Shown: piece by piece, positions 1-11,094 of the stretch
How positions within the stretch are numbered: the stretch's first letter is position 1
Layout of the letters: each line of letters begins with the position of its first letter
Origin: Lantana camara
Lineage: Eukaryota; Streptophyta; Magnoliopsida; Lamiales; Verbenaceae
Direction of reading: 5' to 3'
DNA length: 64,000 bases
Assembly: GCA_037501455.1 (NCBI GenBank)
Contig: CM074864.1
Location: forward strand, 36,978,001-37,042,000
Program-made: the position numbers and the translations under genes
Notes under the pieces: generated by a model
What the model was told of the DNA's origin: nothing
Databases searched by the model: none
Seen by the model: only the letters and a program-made list of their open reading frames with translations

Positions 1-540
1 TCCCAAGAGAGAAGGAACAAGAAGGGACTTCAAGCCCTAACCCCATTCTTCAACCTTAAAGCTCAAGATCACATTCATTCTTCACTTTTCCGACGAATCG
101 AGGTAAGATTATGACTCATTGCAATGTGAACTTTCATTCTATCCGATTGTTTATTCTTGAAGCCTTGCCTTGGTGATCATATGGAGAAGAACATGAATAG
201 TGACATTCTTGTGTATATTTTCTCTCTTGCTCTCATACTTGGATTATATGCCCCAAGATTGATATATATTGTTTCTTTGAGCTTCTTTATTGCATATTTG
301 TATGAATTCTTGTTGTTGGTTGCTTGTTGCTTGAAACTTCATTAATGGAGCTTGGATGAGCTTTAATGGCAATTTGTTATATACTTTATTTCTTGCCTTG
401 AACTTGAGTTATGTTGTAGAGCATGTTTATATGAACTTATACCTTGATTTTCATTACATTTGGATGAGTTTTGAGGTGGTTTTGGTCAATTTTGGTTCCT
501 CTCGTGTTTTGCCCTTGTTTCTGCCATTTTTGCAGCCCAG

Positions 541-596
541 AAAATCTACCAGGGCGGGTAGATTTTTGCCCTAAAAAGTACCCGGGCGGGTACTTT
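541..596. repeat. Two GC-rich palindromes in LTR-a
   Basis: AAATCTACC at 542-550 pairs with GGGTAGATTT ending near 566, and AAAGTACCC at 575-583 pairs with GGGTACTTT ending at 596. Two decayed copies may follow up to 670. They lie about 440 bases after the donor-like AG/GTAAG at 103. The palindromes in LTRs C and F lie at nearly the same distance from their donors but have different arm sequences. Confidence 0.7.
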
Positions 597-1394
597 AGTG
601 TAGAAAGTTTTCTGCAGTACTCTCCCCAGCCGGGTAAATTTCAGCCTTGTTTTTCCCAGGTCGGGTACCCCCCCATATGACCTCGGATTGAGCTGATTTT
701 TGCATCTGTTCAACCTTATTGAGTCTAGAACAACCTCACCCCAAAATTCATTCTGGATTGTGAGATATAACCGTTTTAATTTAGTGTCGCCACTTCATCG
801 AGATTCTGCATTCGTTCAACTTCGTACCTACGCCATTTTTGCCTCGCTTTCAATCACGATTCGTGTCATATACCATTTGAAAGATCTATGTGTTTAGTTT
901 CATGTCCAAGAAACAAAACTTAATTCCCATTTCTCAAACTCAAGTTATGATCATTTTCCCACAGCTTATCCTTTTTGAAAAACTGTCAGGTTTTGCCCGT
1001 TTTCACTCGGAACTCTTTTTCGTGTTTTTATACCATTTTTCTCGTACCTTTCCACCTCCAAACTTGATCCTAACTTGTTTTATCATGTTTACGCTTATGT
1101 AATTGTTCTCATATACATTATATGTTACTCAAGTAATGTGAATTGTGTGCATGAAACATATTTGTACTTTGTTACGTATCTCTACCTTGTATAATGCCTT
1201 AGTTGTGCATATGAACGTGACATATGATTATAAATGATTATGATGGGTTATGTAATGTCTTCAATTGCATGGATTTGATTTGAAAATAAGATTTGCCTAA
1301 GTATTTGCATTTCTTTAAGTGTCAATGCATATGCCGTGCGTCTATGTGATTCATTGTGAGTCTAAGCCTTGTGTTTTGTCTTTAGTTTGTTCAG

Positions 1395-1475
1395 GTGCAC
1401 CTGGGGTGGTGTTTCGCAGTCTGTTTTGATTCTGGGGTGAATCACGTGTTTGGTCCTTGGCTTCGTCGGTGTAAG
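1395..1475 (+). other. Candidate mini-exon within LTR-a
   Basis: The block is bounded on the left by TTTGTTCAG and on the right by GTAAG/GTGAGG, which fit plant 3' and 5' splice sites. Blocks of 69-82 bases with the same borders occur at the same relative place in LTRs E, F, I, L and M. Splicing is an inference; no coding role is seen. Confidence 0.4.
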
Positions 1476-2451
1476 GTGAGGCTAGGTTATAGTTAAACCT
1501 TATGATATATGCCCGTTTTCTCGATATGTGAACTATAGCCTCTATTATATGTATATACGTGCGAGGTATGAATTTATAAATCTGAAATACGGTTCCAAGT
1601 ATGAAGAGAATTGTACAAGCCTATGTATACTTGATTTAATTTGATTAGATTCATTATGATTGGTACTTCTAAACCACGCTTCAAACCGTGTGCCTCGTAT
1701 GAGCCGGAAGTTACGAGCAAAGGAATATGCTAAGGATTTGACACGGAGAGGTATGTAAAGCGTGGTTAGGGCAAGGTAAAGTATGTTTCATGCATATGTG
1801 ATGTTTCTAATTTGTAGCGGGTTAGGATATGATTGAATGAATGATTGAATGAATGGGGCCCAGGAGGTGTGGGTCAGAGGGACCCGTGACGACCATAGGG
1901 GTCTCCGGTTATGACCCCTGTGCACACTCTCCACATGATTGATAGGACTAACCCGGAACCTACCAAGAGGTTTGGTTGGGTGATGGGAACCTGAGGGTTT
2001 GAGTGTTCGCGCTCCCGTCGTCTGATTGGGTGGTTTGGGTCGCGCAAGCCTTCCATCACCGGAGAAGGAGGTATATGATTGTTATGCATGATTGATTGAT
2101 ATTTTTGAGTGTACAATTCATATGAGGAGCCCAGGATGGGAATTGTTACTCGTACCCGCCGAGTTTTGCATGTTTGCTTTGTCAAGGTTCGTGAAACGGG
2201 GATAGATTCTTAACTATGATAAAATATGGATCTTTCGAATATGAAAGATAAGAATTGATAAGAATGGTTATGATTTGATTTGACTTGATTCGGTATATTT
2301 TGATATGGCTTGATATGATATGGGTCCTTGAAGCTTCAATTTGTTCGGTTTTGGTTAAGAATTCCTATATGTATGTATCACGGGCAAAACTTTGGTGTGC
2401 AAAAACTATCCCCGAGTTCACAAACTGCGTGTGATTGGAATATGCTTTGCT

Positions 2452-2453
<2 letters not shown>

Positions 2454-2483
<30 letters not shown>
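2454..2483. repeat. TA microsatellite / TATA-like tract in LTR-a
   Basis: An uninterrupted TA tract follows TTTGCTCC. Most LTRs in the window have a TATA-like tract in this place, followed by a short hairpin, so it may serve as the LTR promoter box. Confidence 0.6.
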
Positions 2484-2484
<1 letters not shown>

Positions 2485-3017
2485 CGTTTGTGGATAGCCC
2501 CTCACTTAGTCGAGTTGTAGACTGACCCTCTCCCTCCCCAACTTTTAGTGTGCAGGTTTGGCGCGTTGGAGTTTCGAGCTAAGCGGAGTTGTGTTGAGTC
2601 TTTGAGTCGGTCAAGTTATGATAGAAGAGTCTCTGACCTCGCATATGTATTTAAATTATGTATGATTTGACTTTGTAAGTTATGAATTTGAATCTTTATG
2701 CATTTTTTGTTGGATATCCCTTGCCGGGATTTGTTATGGGTTAAAAAGAGGCCTAAGGAGCCCAAGTCTGCTTGTGGTTCGTGTGCTTAATTTCTGTAGG
2801 CCCGTGGCCAATGCATCTGTTTGGATTTTAATTTTCCGCTGCATTCTGTTTCGTTAGTTGGTTATATTTGCAGGGTCTAAGTTCCGCCTAGCTTAAGAGG
2901 TTTGTTTTGTTTTGTCTCCCGTTCGCTATGGTTTGATACGGGTGCGGACTTCCCATTGCGTTACTCGTGTTGAGCCATAGTGCAGGGCATGTGGTGCCTC
3001 ACGTGCGGGGTTCTACA

Positions 3018-3473
3018 TAGAAAAATATAAAGCTTGTCCTATTGAATCCATATCATCGATTCGAGTTCAACGAAGATGACGGAGCTTGAATCTAAGTTCC
3101 AGAGCTAGGAAACCAAGGTGCGCTAAATGCTCTTTAGCCCTCAATTTCGTCCCAATCCCAAATAAAATTCGAAACCACAACAAACAAGTTCGAAAACATA
3201 AAATGAGCACATAGACATGTTCATAACACATAAATCTCCAACATACCAAGTTCTCACGAAAAACAGAAATCAATTCGGATCCAAACAGGCCACGTAATCA
3301 TAATCATAAAACAGACTTTCAAATTTATATAAGTTCAAAACAATTATTCATATAAGTTCAAAGTAATACAAATAACGAATTAAATAAACGAACAATAAAA
3401 TAAACAAATAAATAAATGCATAAATAGTAAACACATACGTCATACCTGTACGGCGAAAAGTTGGGGCGTTACA
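3018..3473 (-). mobile_element. Remnant of a minus-strand LTR, interrupted by LTR-a
   Basis: The stretch from TAGAAAAATATAAAG onward resembles 22970-23100 in the LTR of element H, including the GACGGA and GGTGCGCTAA words. It ends in GGGGCGTTACA at 3473, the minus-strand TGTAACGCCCC start. The remainder lies left of the window because LTR-a was inserted here. Confidence 0.65.
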
Positions 3474-3890
3474 CAGTCTATACCCAAAATAGCTCTATAA
3501 TGGCTCATCGGCATCTCCACAAAGTCCGTCAAGTAATCACGACCCTCAATACTCACCAGTACTTCCTTAAACACATGATTTGTCTTATTCCCACCCAATG
3601 GGAAACTAATCACATAACACACAAAAGTACAAGCAGTAGGCAAGTATAAAGTAGCAACCAAACCACGAGAAAGAAAAGAATGCTTGGCTCCATGATCAAA
3701 TAATGTATGTTGCTCCTGCCATGAATGTATGTAATATCTTCCACCACAGCGGCTGAATCTACATCCGCATCTTGCTCCTCTCCATCATTAGCATATGCTT
3801 GGGCCCTCACAAGCTGCCTCTGTCCTCCGTTCGGATCTTCCCTTCTTATACGGGTAAGTCTCAACCTTATGCTTTTATAAATGAGTGTCG
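3474..3890 (-). pseudogene. Ty3-type gag-protease junction relic
   Basis: On the minus strand two overlapping frames resemble the gag end and aspartic protease of plant Ty3 elements. The protease frame (about 3700-3474) reads LFDHGAKHSF, then SFPLGG, and ends ILGIDCV, matching the usual FDTGATHSF ... ILGMDWL order. The catalytic triplet is DHG rather than DTG or DSG, so the enzyme is probably dead. The upstream frame carries a charged, glutamine-rich linker ending in QAYA. The piece stops where the LTR at 3473 begins, so that LTR was inserted into it. Nucleocapsid zinc finger, reverse transcriptase and integrase are absent. Confidence 0.6.
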
Positions 3891-4278
3891 CGGCTACCAG
3901 GAAAAATAATGAAAATGGGTCGCGGTTACGATACCAGTCTAGAGCCAAAATTCAACAGCAACAAAAAATAGGGGATGGCGATTTAAGTCATCCCCTCACC
4001 AACTAAGCTTCAAACTCAGCCCCAAGCAACACAAAAGAACAACCAACAAGTACACAAGATAAAAGTACAACCTAGGCAACGAATAAGACCCTTAAACAAC
4101 TTTGATCAATCAAAAAATCAACCGAAAACCCTCATTAATACCATAAAATTTAATACTCAAACCAACCTTAAATTCAAGTCATAAATTCATAGGTTCTTAT
4201 ATAATCATGTATAAACACACATTTTCTCAAGGTTCCAAACTCCAACTAATAAACCCTTCTCAGATTCATCACATACCA

Positions 4279-4309
<31 letters not shown>

Positions 4310-4913
4310 GTCATCAACTTACCACAAAATAGAAGAAAGGAAAAAAGAAGGGGAAGCATGGCAGTTGTGATGGTACTCCAGTGGTCCGGCTGGTCGCCAG
4401 AGCTACTTGGACGGTGGGGAACTTCCTTTCTTTTCTTCTTCTTCAAAACAGCCGAAGGGTGTGTGTGTTTGAAGAACTGGGCAAGTGTCATAGTGCATGA
4501 ATCAAATTCTTTTCGTGAAATGAATGAAGTTTCCAATATTGCAATTAAGTCCTTTAGTAATTAGTTAAATTTAGTTAAGTCCATAAGGTTATTAATGAAA
4601 GCAAGTAGGTCCAAATGAAAAAATGTAACTAAATCCCTTAATTCTTATAAGTTTCAATTAGGGCCAAAATAATTAGATACAACACGCTAGACACTTAAAT
4701 TACAAAACATTTATTAAGATATAGTATCACGAATTTCAAATTGGAATTTAAATAACATAACTTCCATATTTCGTATAATTTAAATACTTGAATGTAAACA
4801 TATAGTTCGAATAACATGCAATAAAGCATAAATAAATAAGTAAATAAACTTAACTTTCGAAAACCACATGCATAGTATGCGTACCTGTATGGTGAGAACT
4901 TGGGGCGTCACAT
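3891..4913 (-). mobile_element. Degenerate minus-strand LTR-like remnant
   Basis: The right end GGGGCGTCACA at 4913 fits the minus-strand LTR start seen elsewhere. A donor-like GTAAGT lies on the minus strand near 4323. The left border is unclear and no target duplication was found. The stretch around 3885-3925 has a GTCGCGG ... GTCGCGGTTAC repeat that may belong to a different LTR type. Confidence 0.4.
4279..4309. repeat. AC/AT compound microsatellite
   Basis: Alternating AC changes directly into alternating AT within the LTR remnant. Confidence 0.85.
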
Positions 4914-5406
4914 CGGATAGTGTATCAAGCCAAACTCAAGCCTATTTATGTGAGGCTCGAGACTTGCTAGCCGACTCGAAAGTAAGAATGTATATATATT
5001 TATAATATTATATACTTATATTATATACATATATGATATGCATATTGTATTGTATATATATTATATCATATGTTTAATAATCTATATATTTAGATATACA
5101 TTTATGTGATTTTGAAATATACTGTATATAATATATAATATATTTTTATCTACCTATATTGACAATAAATATGATTTAATAATATTACAATTCAATAATT
5201 ACAACAACATATCATTATTTACAACACACTAAGCTAGTACTATGTCATATAATATTCATCCAAAAAAATAAAAAAATTAATAAAAAATAGATTAAGTCTA
5301 CTATAATAACTAATTAATAACATAGTATGTATCTTTATAAAGTATTAGTTAATAATTTGTCTGTTATAATTAATAACATAAGTATACATCTTAATAAAAT
5401 ATGTTC
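4914..5406. other. AT-rich stretch without recognised element
   Basis: It opens with a CTCGAGACTTG-like segment and then becomes almost pure A/T with TATATA runs. I see no open frame, terminal repeat or RNA gene. It separates the LTR relic ending at 4913 from LTR A. Confidence 0.5.
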
Positions 5407-5604
5407 TGTGATGCCCCGTCCGTTCAACCATACAAGTATGACATCACGAGTGAGTTAAGTGCACTTTTTAAATTATTTATTTATGCAATTATATAAAGAA
5501 CTTGATATTTAAATGTTAATCTTATGATATTCTTGAGATATATGAAATTGTATGTGGAATATGTTATTTGAACTCAGACGTTTTGCCTTTTTGACCTCAA
5601 TTTG
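5407..5604 (+). mobile_element. Left segment of plus-strand LTR A
   Basis: It starts TGTGATGCCCCGTCC and contains GACATCACGAG, as at the starts of plus LTRs C and F. It is cut at 5604 by LTR B and resumes after the duplicated ATTTG at 15675-15679. Confidence 0.7.
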
Positions 5605-5888
5605 TGTACCAACCCAAACGAAAGGCACCACATCCCCCACACTATGACCTGACATGTGTACGAAATGGAAAGTCCGCACACGCACCAAGTCAAAGTGAAC
5701 GGGTGACAAACGAAAATCCAACCTAAGCTAGGCGGTACCTAAACCCTGTACAATTGCAAAATACGCAAAACCTGAATGTGGAAGCGATACAAAACACAAA
5801 CCTTAAAAAAAACATCAATCAACAAACATAATTTATACATTCCAGAAAGTAATTCAACATCAACTACATGGGTTCAACTAATCAAGGA

Positions 5889-8800
5889 TGTGACACCCCG
5901 TCTCTCCGACGAGCCAAGTATGACGTCACGAGAGGTTTTTTCAACATTTTGATTTCTCTTTTGATTTATTTTATACTTTGAATCAATTGTTTTAGTGATT
6001 TATATGCCCTAATTGTTTAAATTTCACGTTTTAACTTTTGTATTTAATTTCTTTAACTTGAATTTTAATTTTCGAACTACGTAAATACGTGATATATTTG
6101 AATTATTTGTTTATGAACTCATTTACGTGTTTATTTTATTCGTTTTTACTAGTTCGAATTGGTCAGAGACCATTTCTTACTTTTGGGATTTGAGGGCCTA
6201 ACGAGTTTTAGCACGCCTCGGATTCCGAAGGCCATAACTTGCGATCGGGAATTCGGATTCGAATTCCGGAAGTGGTGCCGGACTTGTGACGAGATTTTCA
6301 AGTTAAGGAACCTAGCCTTATATTTTTTTAAGTCTGTTTGAGCCTCCAAAATTTGACCGAAACAAGATACTAGTGTCTAAATGACCACCTTTCACTAAAT
6401 TACACATAAGTCCCTCAATTTTCAGCCTTTTCACATGATTCTTGGCCCCACTTAAACCTAACTCAGCACACTATTCCCTGCTTTACTCTCCATTTCGACC
6501 AAGACAAGGGAAGGAAGAGATTTTCAGCCCTTTTTGGAGAAACAATCACAAATCCTATCACTATTCACCAAGGAAGATCTTGGAGCTCAAATCTTCAATA
6601 AACTCAACCAAATTCAAGAGGTAAGTGTACTTTTGGTATCTCCATCCTTGTGTGATCATTTTAAGCAATGTATTTTGAGTTATAACCCAAATTTGATATA
6701 GATTTGATCATGGTAATGAATAGTTGGGGTTTGAACTTTTGTATGAATTTCTTGATCTAAGACTTGCTATGTGATACTTGAAGCTTCCTTGTTGCATCTT
6801 TAGTCTTGTATTCAATTATGGTTATGTGTGGTGTGATATGCCATGAAAGGACTTTGAGTTTCTTGAAGTTTAAGAAGGTTATATGTTGTGTATATGCATC
6901 CTTGTCTTGAGCTAGCTTGTGCCGTGTGAATATGTGATGGATGTGCATGATTGTTTAGTGTTTGTGATGCTTAAACTTGCCTATATATGCTGATTTGTTG
7001 CCCCTTCTTCCTCCAACTCGAAACAACCTTGTGGCTACTCTTTTTCCTTCGGCTAGCCTCTCCCCAGGTGGGGAGATTTTGTGAAGAAAGTGTCCCCGGG
7101 CACGGACACTTATGCCGAAAGTTTCTGCACTCTTTCCCGGGGCGGGGAACTTTTTCCTTGTAATCTCACCGGCCGGGTACCCCTTCATCTGAGTTCTATT
7201 TGATTTGATTTTCAGATACGATCAACCTCTTTGATTCTAAAACACTTTCCAATTGGAATCACCTTAAAATTCGTCATGGTTTGTGAGATATAACCGTTTG
7301 AAATTTGTGTCGCCATTTCTCCCGAATTTTTCATTTGTTCAACTTTAAACCTACGCCTTTTTCACATCGCTTTGAAGTAAAATTTGAGCCATATATCATC
7401 GGAAACCTCTATTTGTTTAGTTTCATAACCATGAAACAAAACTGAACTCCAACATCTATAACTCGAGATATCTCCATTTTGGTACAGCTAGCGCATTTTG
7501 ATAATCTGTCAGCTTTTGCCCATTTTTGCTCGGAGCTCCTTTTAACAATTCTCTTTCGTTTTTCTTGTGTTCTCCCACCCCTATTATGATCCTAACATAT
7601 TAATGTATTACAATATGTTATGTTTCATTAATTATTTTAAGTTTATGACTTCGTTCGTTAGGTGTAATTGTGACTTGAATTCATGACCGTTATATGAAAC
7701 ATTTAACACTTTCTTGCATCTCTTGCTCTTTCTTTGGACTTCAAGCTTACAAATGCATATGATATGCTATTATATGATGTGTTATGAGTTTATTTAATAT
7801 TTTATGAGTTTACTTCTTGAATTCTTTATGTGATATTTGGTTATTTGCTCCGATATGCCTAAGTATAAATGTATAGGACGTGCATTGCATCCATTTGCAT
7901 TCCTATGCATCACCGTGCGTCTAATTGGTTCATGATCGAGTTTAAGTTTTGAGTATGTGTTTGTTTGTCTCAGATTTGAGTTCGGGAGGTGTCGGATCCA
8001 CCATTTAGCTTCTTCTTGGTCATCAACGCTCCTCCGTGAATACTTGTGGTAAAAGGTGAGATTTTAGGTTTGTTTCTTTTAGTTAATGTGACCTACAACC
8101 CTATGTGCTCGTTTTCAAGGCCTCATGTGAGTATACTATTATATTTATATAATAGATAAGTGTTTATACAATATATTTATTACCTTGTCAAATGATTACG
8201 GGTTTTGAAAACTATAAGTATAAGCGTATGTGAGCTTATGTTTTGCAATGAGGCTATGCTCCAAACCGTGTTTCTTCATGCTAGCTATGATGACACTGAG
8301 AGGTACGTCTATAGGATATGCTAAGTTGCAAGGTAAGGTATGCTCCAATAAGGTACGTAAGTTATGATTTTGATAAGTTGGTATGTAGCGAGTTATGATA
8401 TGTTATGTTTGTAATGGTTTGCCTTTAGGGCCCCCCGACACGTGGGTAAGGGGACCCAGGATGACCATGGGGTCAACGGTTATGACCCCTGTGCACGCTC
8501 TCATTTGAAGTACTCACTTGCGACACGTGGAGGTTGAGGAGGCGTGGCGCTTTGAGCCCTCAGTGGATAACCGAGAAGGCACAACGTGGATTAGCTACCC
8601 CGTATGTTTTTGGTAATGGTAATGTGTAGTGAGGGTTTGCTCTCTAAACTACATGGATGTTGGGGATGGATTGTTTATGATTTATGCTTTCCGTTTTGTA
8701 TTTATGTTAAGAATTGGGGAGATTATATAAGACCCGTACTCGCCGAGTATGAGAATCGGTTATGATATGTTGGTTATGAAACGGGATAGGAGCTTTCTCT

Positions 8801-9395
8801 TAAGTTAAGGTACGAATATGTGAAGCTTGTTATCTTTTGAATGAGTATAAGTATACGTTTGATTTGAAAATGACTTTAGTTTGCAAAACCCTATCCCGGT
8901 TCATAGTCTTTTGTTTAGTATATGCTTTGCTCTATATGTATACGGGTGTGGGTGTGCGTTAGCCCCCTCACTCAGTCGGTGGACTGACTCTCTCTTTCAA
9001 CATTTGAGTTTGTAGGTTTTAGTTCGTGCTAGGCGGAGTCGTGAGTCAGTCAAGTTTCTAGTCACCTAGTTTGAGTTGCATTTCTTGTTGCATATGGTTG
9101 TAACTTTGTATATGATTTGTATATCGGATTTTGTATGAATTTATGAATTCTTATTATAATTATTTTTGGGACAGACTTCTAGGGATAGTCAAACCCGTGT
9201 TTGTGGATTTATCTTCTTGAATTTTGTTGTACGCTTCTGTTTCCTTATTGTTTACGCGTTTTGGTCTTGTCTTAGCTCCGCCTGGCTTAGCGAGTGTGTG
9301 TATGTTCCCGTTCGCTTAGTCCTGGGCTCATGTATGGATTTCTATTTCATATGTGGGTTCGGGTCTAGGTGCGGGCCTGCCCTAACCTGGTCCTA
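5889..9395 (+). mobile_element. Plus-strand LTR C, truncated at its 3' end
   Basis: It starts TGTGACACCCCGTCTC. Landmarks in order: donor-like AAGAG/GTAAGT at 6621, palindromes at 7060-7111, AAAAG/GTGAGA near 8056, hairpin CAGTC-GGTG-GACTG at 8973-8986, acceptor-like TTTGTAG ending at 9015, then GCTAGGCGG. It breaks off after GGTCTAGGTGCGGG without the expected final TGTTACA. No target duplication could be found, and the right border is good to about 30 bases. Confidence 0.65.
7060..7111. repeat. Two palindromes in LTR C
   Basis: CTCCCC (7060-7065) pairs with GGGGAG (7070-7075). AAGTGTCC (7088-7095) pairs with GGACACTT (7104-7111). A weaker third copy follows near 7130-7155. They lie about 440 bases after the donor-like site at 6621. 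Confidence 0.7.
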
Positions 9396-10139
9396 AATAA
9401 CATACAACAAAAACGGGTTCAACTAATCCTTGAACCTGTCCAAACCTGTCCCGAATTCTTTACAATCAACTCATAATCATAAACCTGTACAGAACATATC
9501 ATATACGTAATTTCATATGTAGTTTGGAAGAAAGTACTTAACAAAACCAAACAGACTGACAAAGACTCGACAGACATGACACACCGCCGCCTAGCTCGAA
9601 CTCAAAGAACCTGAACCTGCAACTAAAAGCATAAAGAGGGAGGGGCCAGTCTAAAGACTGAGTGAGGGGTGACACACACACACGTACATACGTATACGGA
9701 GCACAACACATATCAAAGAGGAGAGTTCATGAACCGGGCCGTGGTTTTTACATTCTAAAACATTTTCACACGTGATACTAGATATAGGGAGTAAAAGAGT
9801 TTGGGCAAAGGCCAAAACAACCAAATTTTACGTAATTAAGAATCCACTCCCGTTTCACGAACTATTTACGTAACAAACTAACATATCGAAACATATACAT
9901 AAAGCAAACCTTCAAAACAAATAGGGAAATGTGTACAGGGATATTATCCGTCCCGTATCTTCCTTACCCACATCACGATAATCATGCACATGAGTAATAC
10001 TCGGCGTCTTGAGTCTCCCTTACCCATAACCACCGTGCCCCAGGCATAAACAGAATCAAAGGCAAAAGGGCTTACCAGAAGCCGAGGCATAACAACTTAG
10101 AGGCAAATCATAACGGAAGCATATCATATCATAAAAATA

Positions 10140-10375
10140 TCATATCCAAAGTCATAGCATAGGTATAAACATAACATATTCATAATCATAATCATATCCA
10201 TATCCCTAGCATAATCATATCTAACATATTCGTAATTCTAACATAATCATAATCCTAGCATATTTATACTCCTAGCGTATTCATATACATAGCATAACAG
10301 ATTCGTAGTATACTCATATCCTAGCATAATCCTATTCTAACATAATCATTTTCAAACATATTCATATTCATAGCT
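10140..10375. repeat. Degenerate short tandem repeat, ATAATCAT/CATAT type
   Basis: Variants of TAGCATAATCATATCC and CATATTCATA recur at about 8-15 base spacing inside LTR B. It is a low-complexity array with no fixed period. Confidence 0.6.
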
Positions 10376-11094
10376 CACACATATTACGTATACATAAGGC
10401 TTAGATCACATGCATATAAAACGGGCGCATATGATTAGGGTTTAACTATAACCTAACCTCACCTGACACCAAACAAAGCTAAACACGGAGCAAATAGTCT
10501 ACCTCGGAACCTGCACGACCCACTTGTCACCACCCCGGGTGCACCTTTACCAACTGAGCACACAAAACACAACATAAGGCTCAGACTCAGACTCAAACAA
10601 CCACACAGAGATGCACGGCAATGCTCATGAACGTACAAAACAAAATACATACGATGCATATTCACAAAACAAACAAATTACATTCATATATCACAATTCA
10701 TACAAAATTCACATATTACAAGGTCAAATAGGTCATATGTTAGCATGCTACAAATTTTTTTTAAAACCTATGAGGTTAAATATTGAGTTCCAATTATGAC
10801 ATTCAACCATACAAAGTTCATACAATTCATACATTGCGTAAAAGATTTGAAGTTCAACTGAAGTAGTTAGACCTTAATTGTGGAAGTTTCAAATTTAAAT
10901 CATTCAACACATAATAACTAATTTTGATGTAGTTAAATTTAGCATATTTGTTTATCATATGCTAATGTTTAATTAATTCAAGTCATACAAATTTACATAT
11001 TTAGGAAAATTACACATACACCCCTTAAATAAATAGCGCAACTTAGTTATATTTCATTCGATACATGATTTCATATACATCGGAGTTCACATCG

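Larger units (their letters stand above)
1..3017 (+). mobile_element. 3' part of a plus-strand Ty3-type LTR (LTR-a), left end outside window
   Basis: The stretch ends in GGGGTTCTACA, the CA end expected of an LTR, followed by TAGAA as a possible target duplication whose partner lies outside the window. It shares a set of landmarks with the other LTRs here: donor-like AG/GTAAG at 103, a mini-exon-like block at 1395-1475, a TA tract at 2454-2483, a short hairpin at 2508-2523, acceptor-like TGCAG ending at 2555 and then GCTAAGCGG. No gag or pol is present, so it may be a solo LTR or the end of an element. It sits inside an opposite-strand LTR that resumes at 3018. Confidence 0.75.

Noticed and set aside
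1874..2185. 103-codon minus-strand frame in LTR-a
   Set aside because: No recognised domain, antisense to the LTR direction, and inside repeat sequence.
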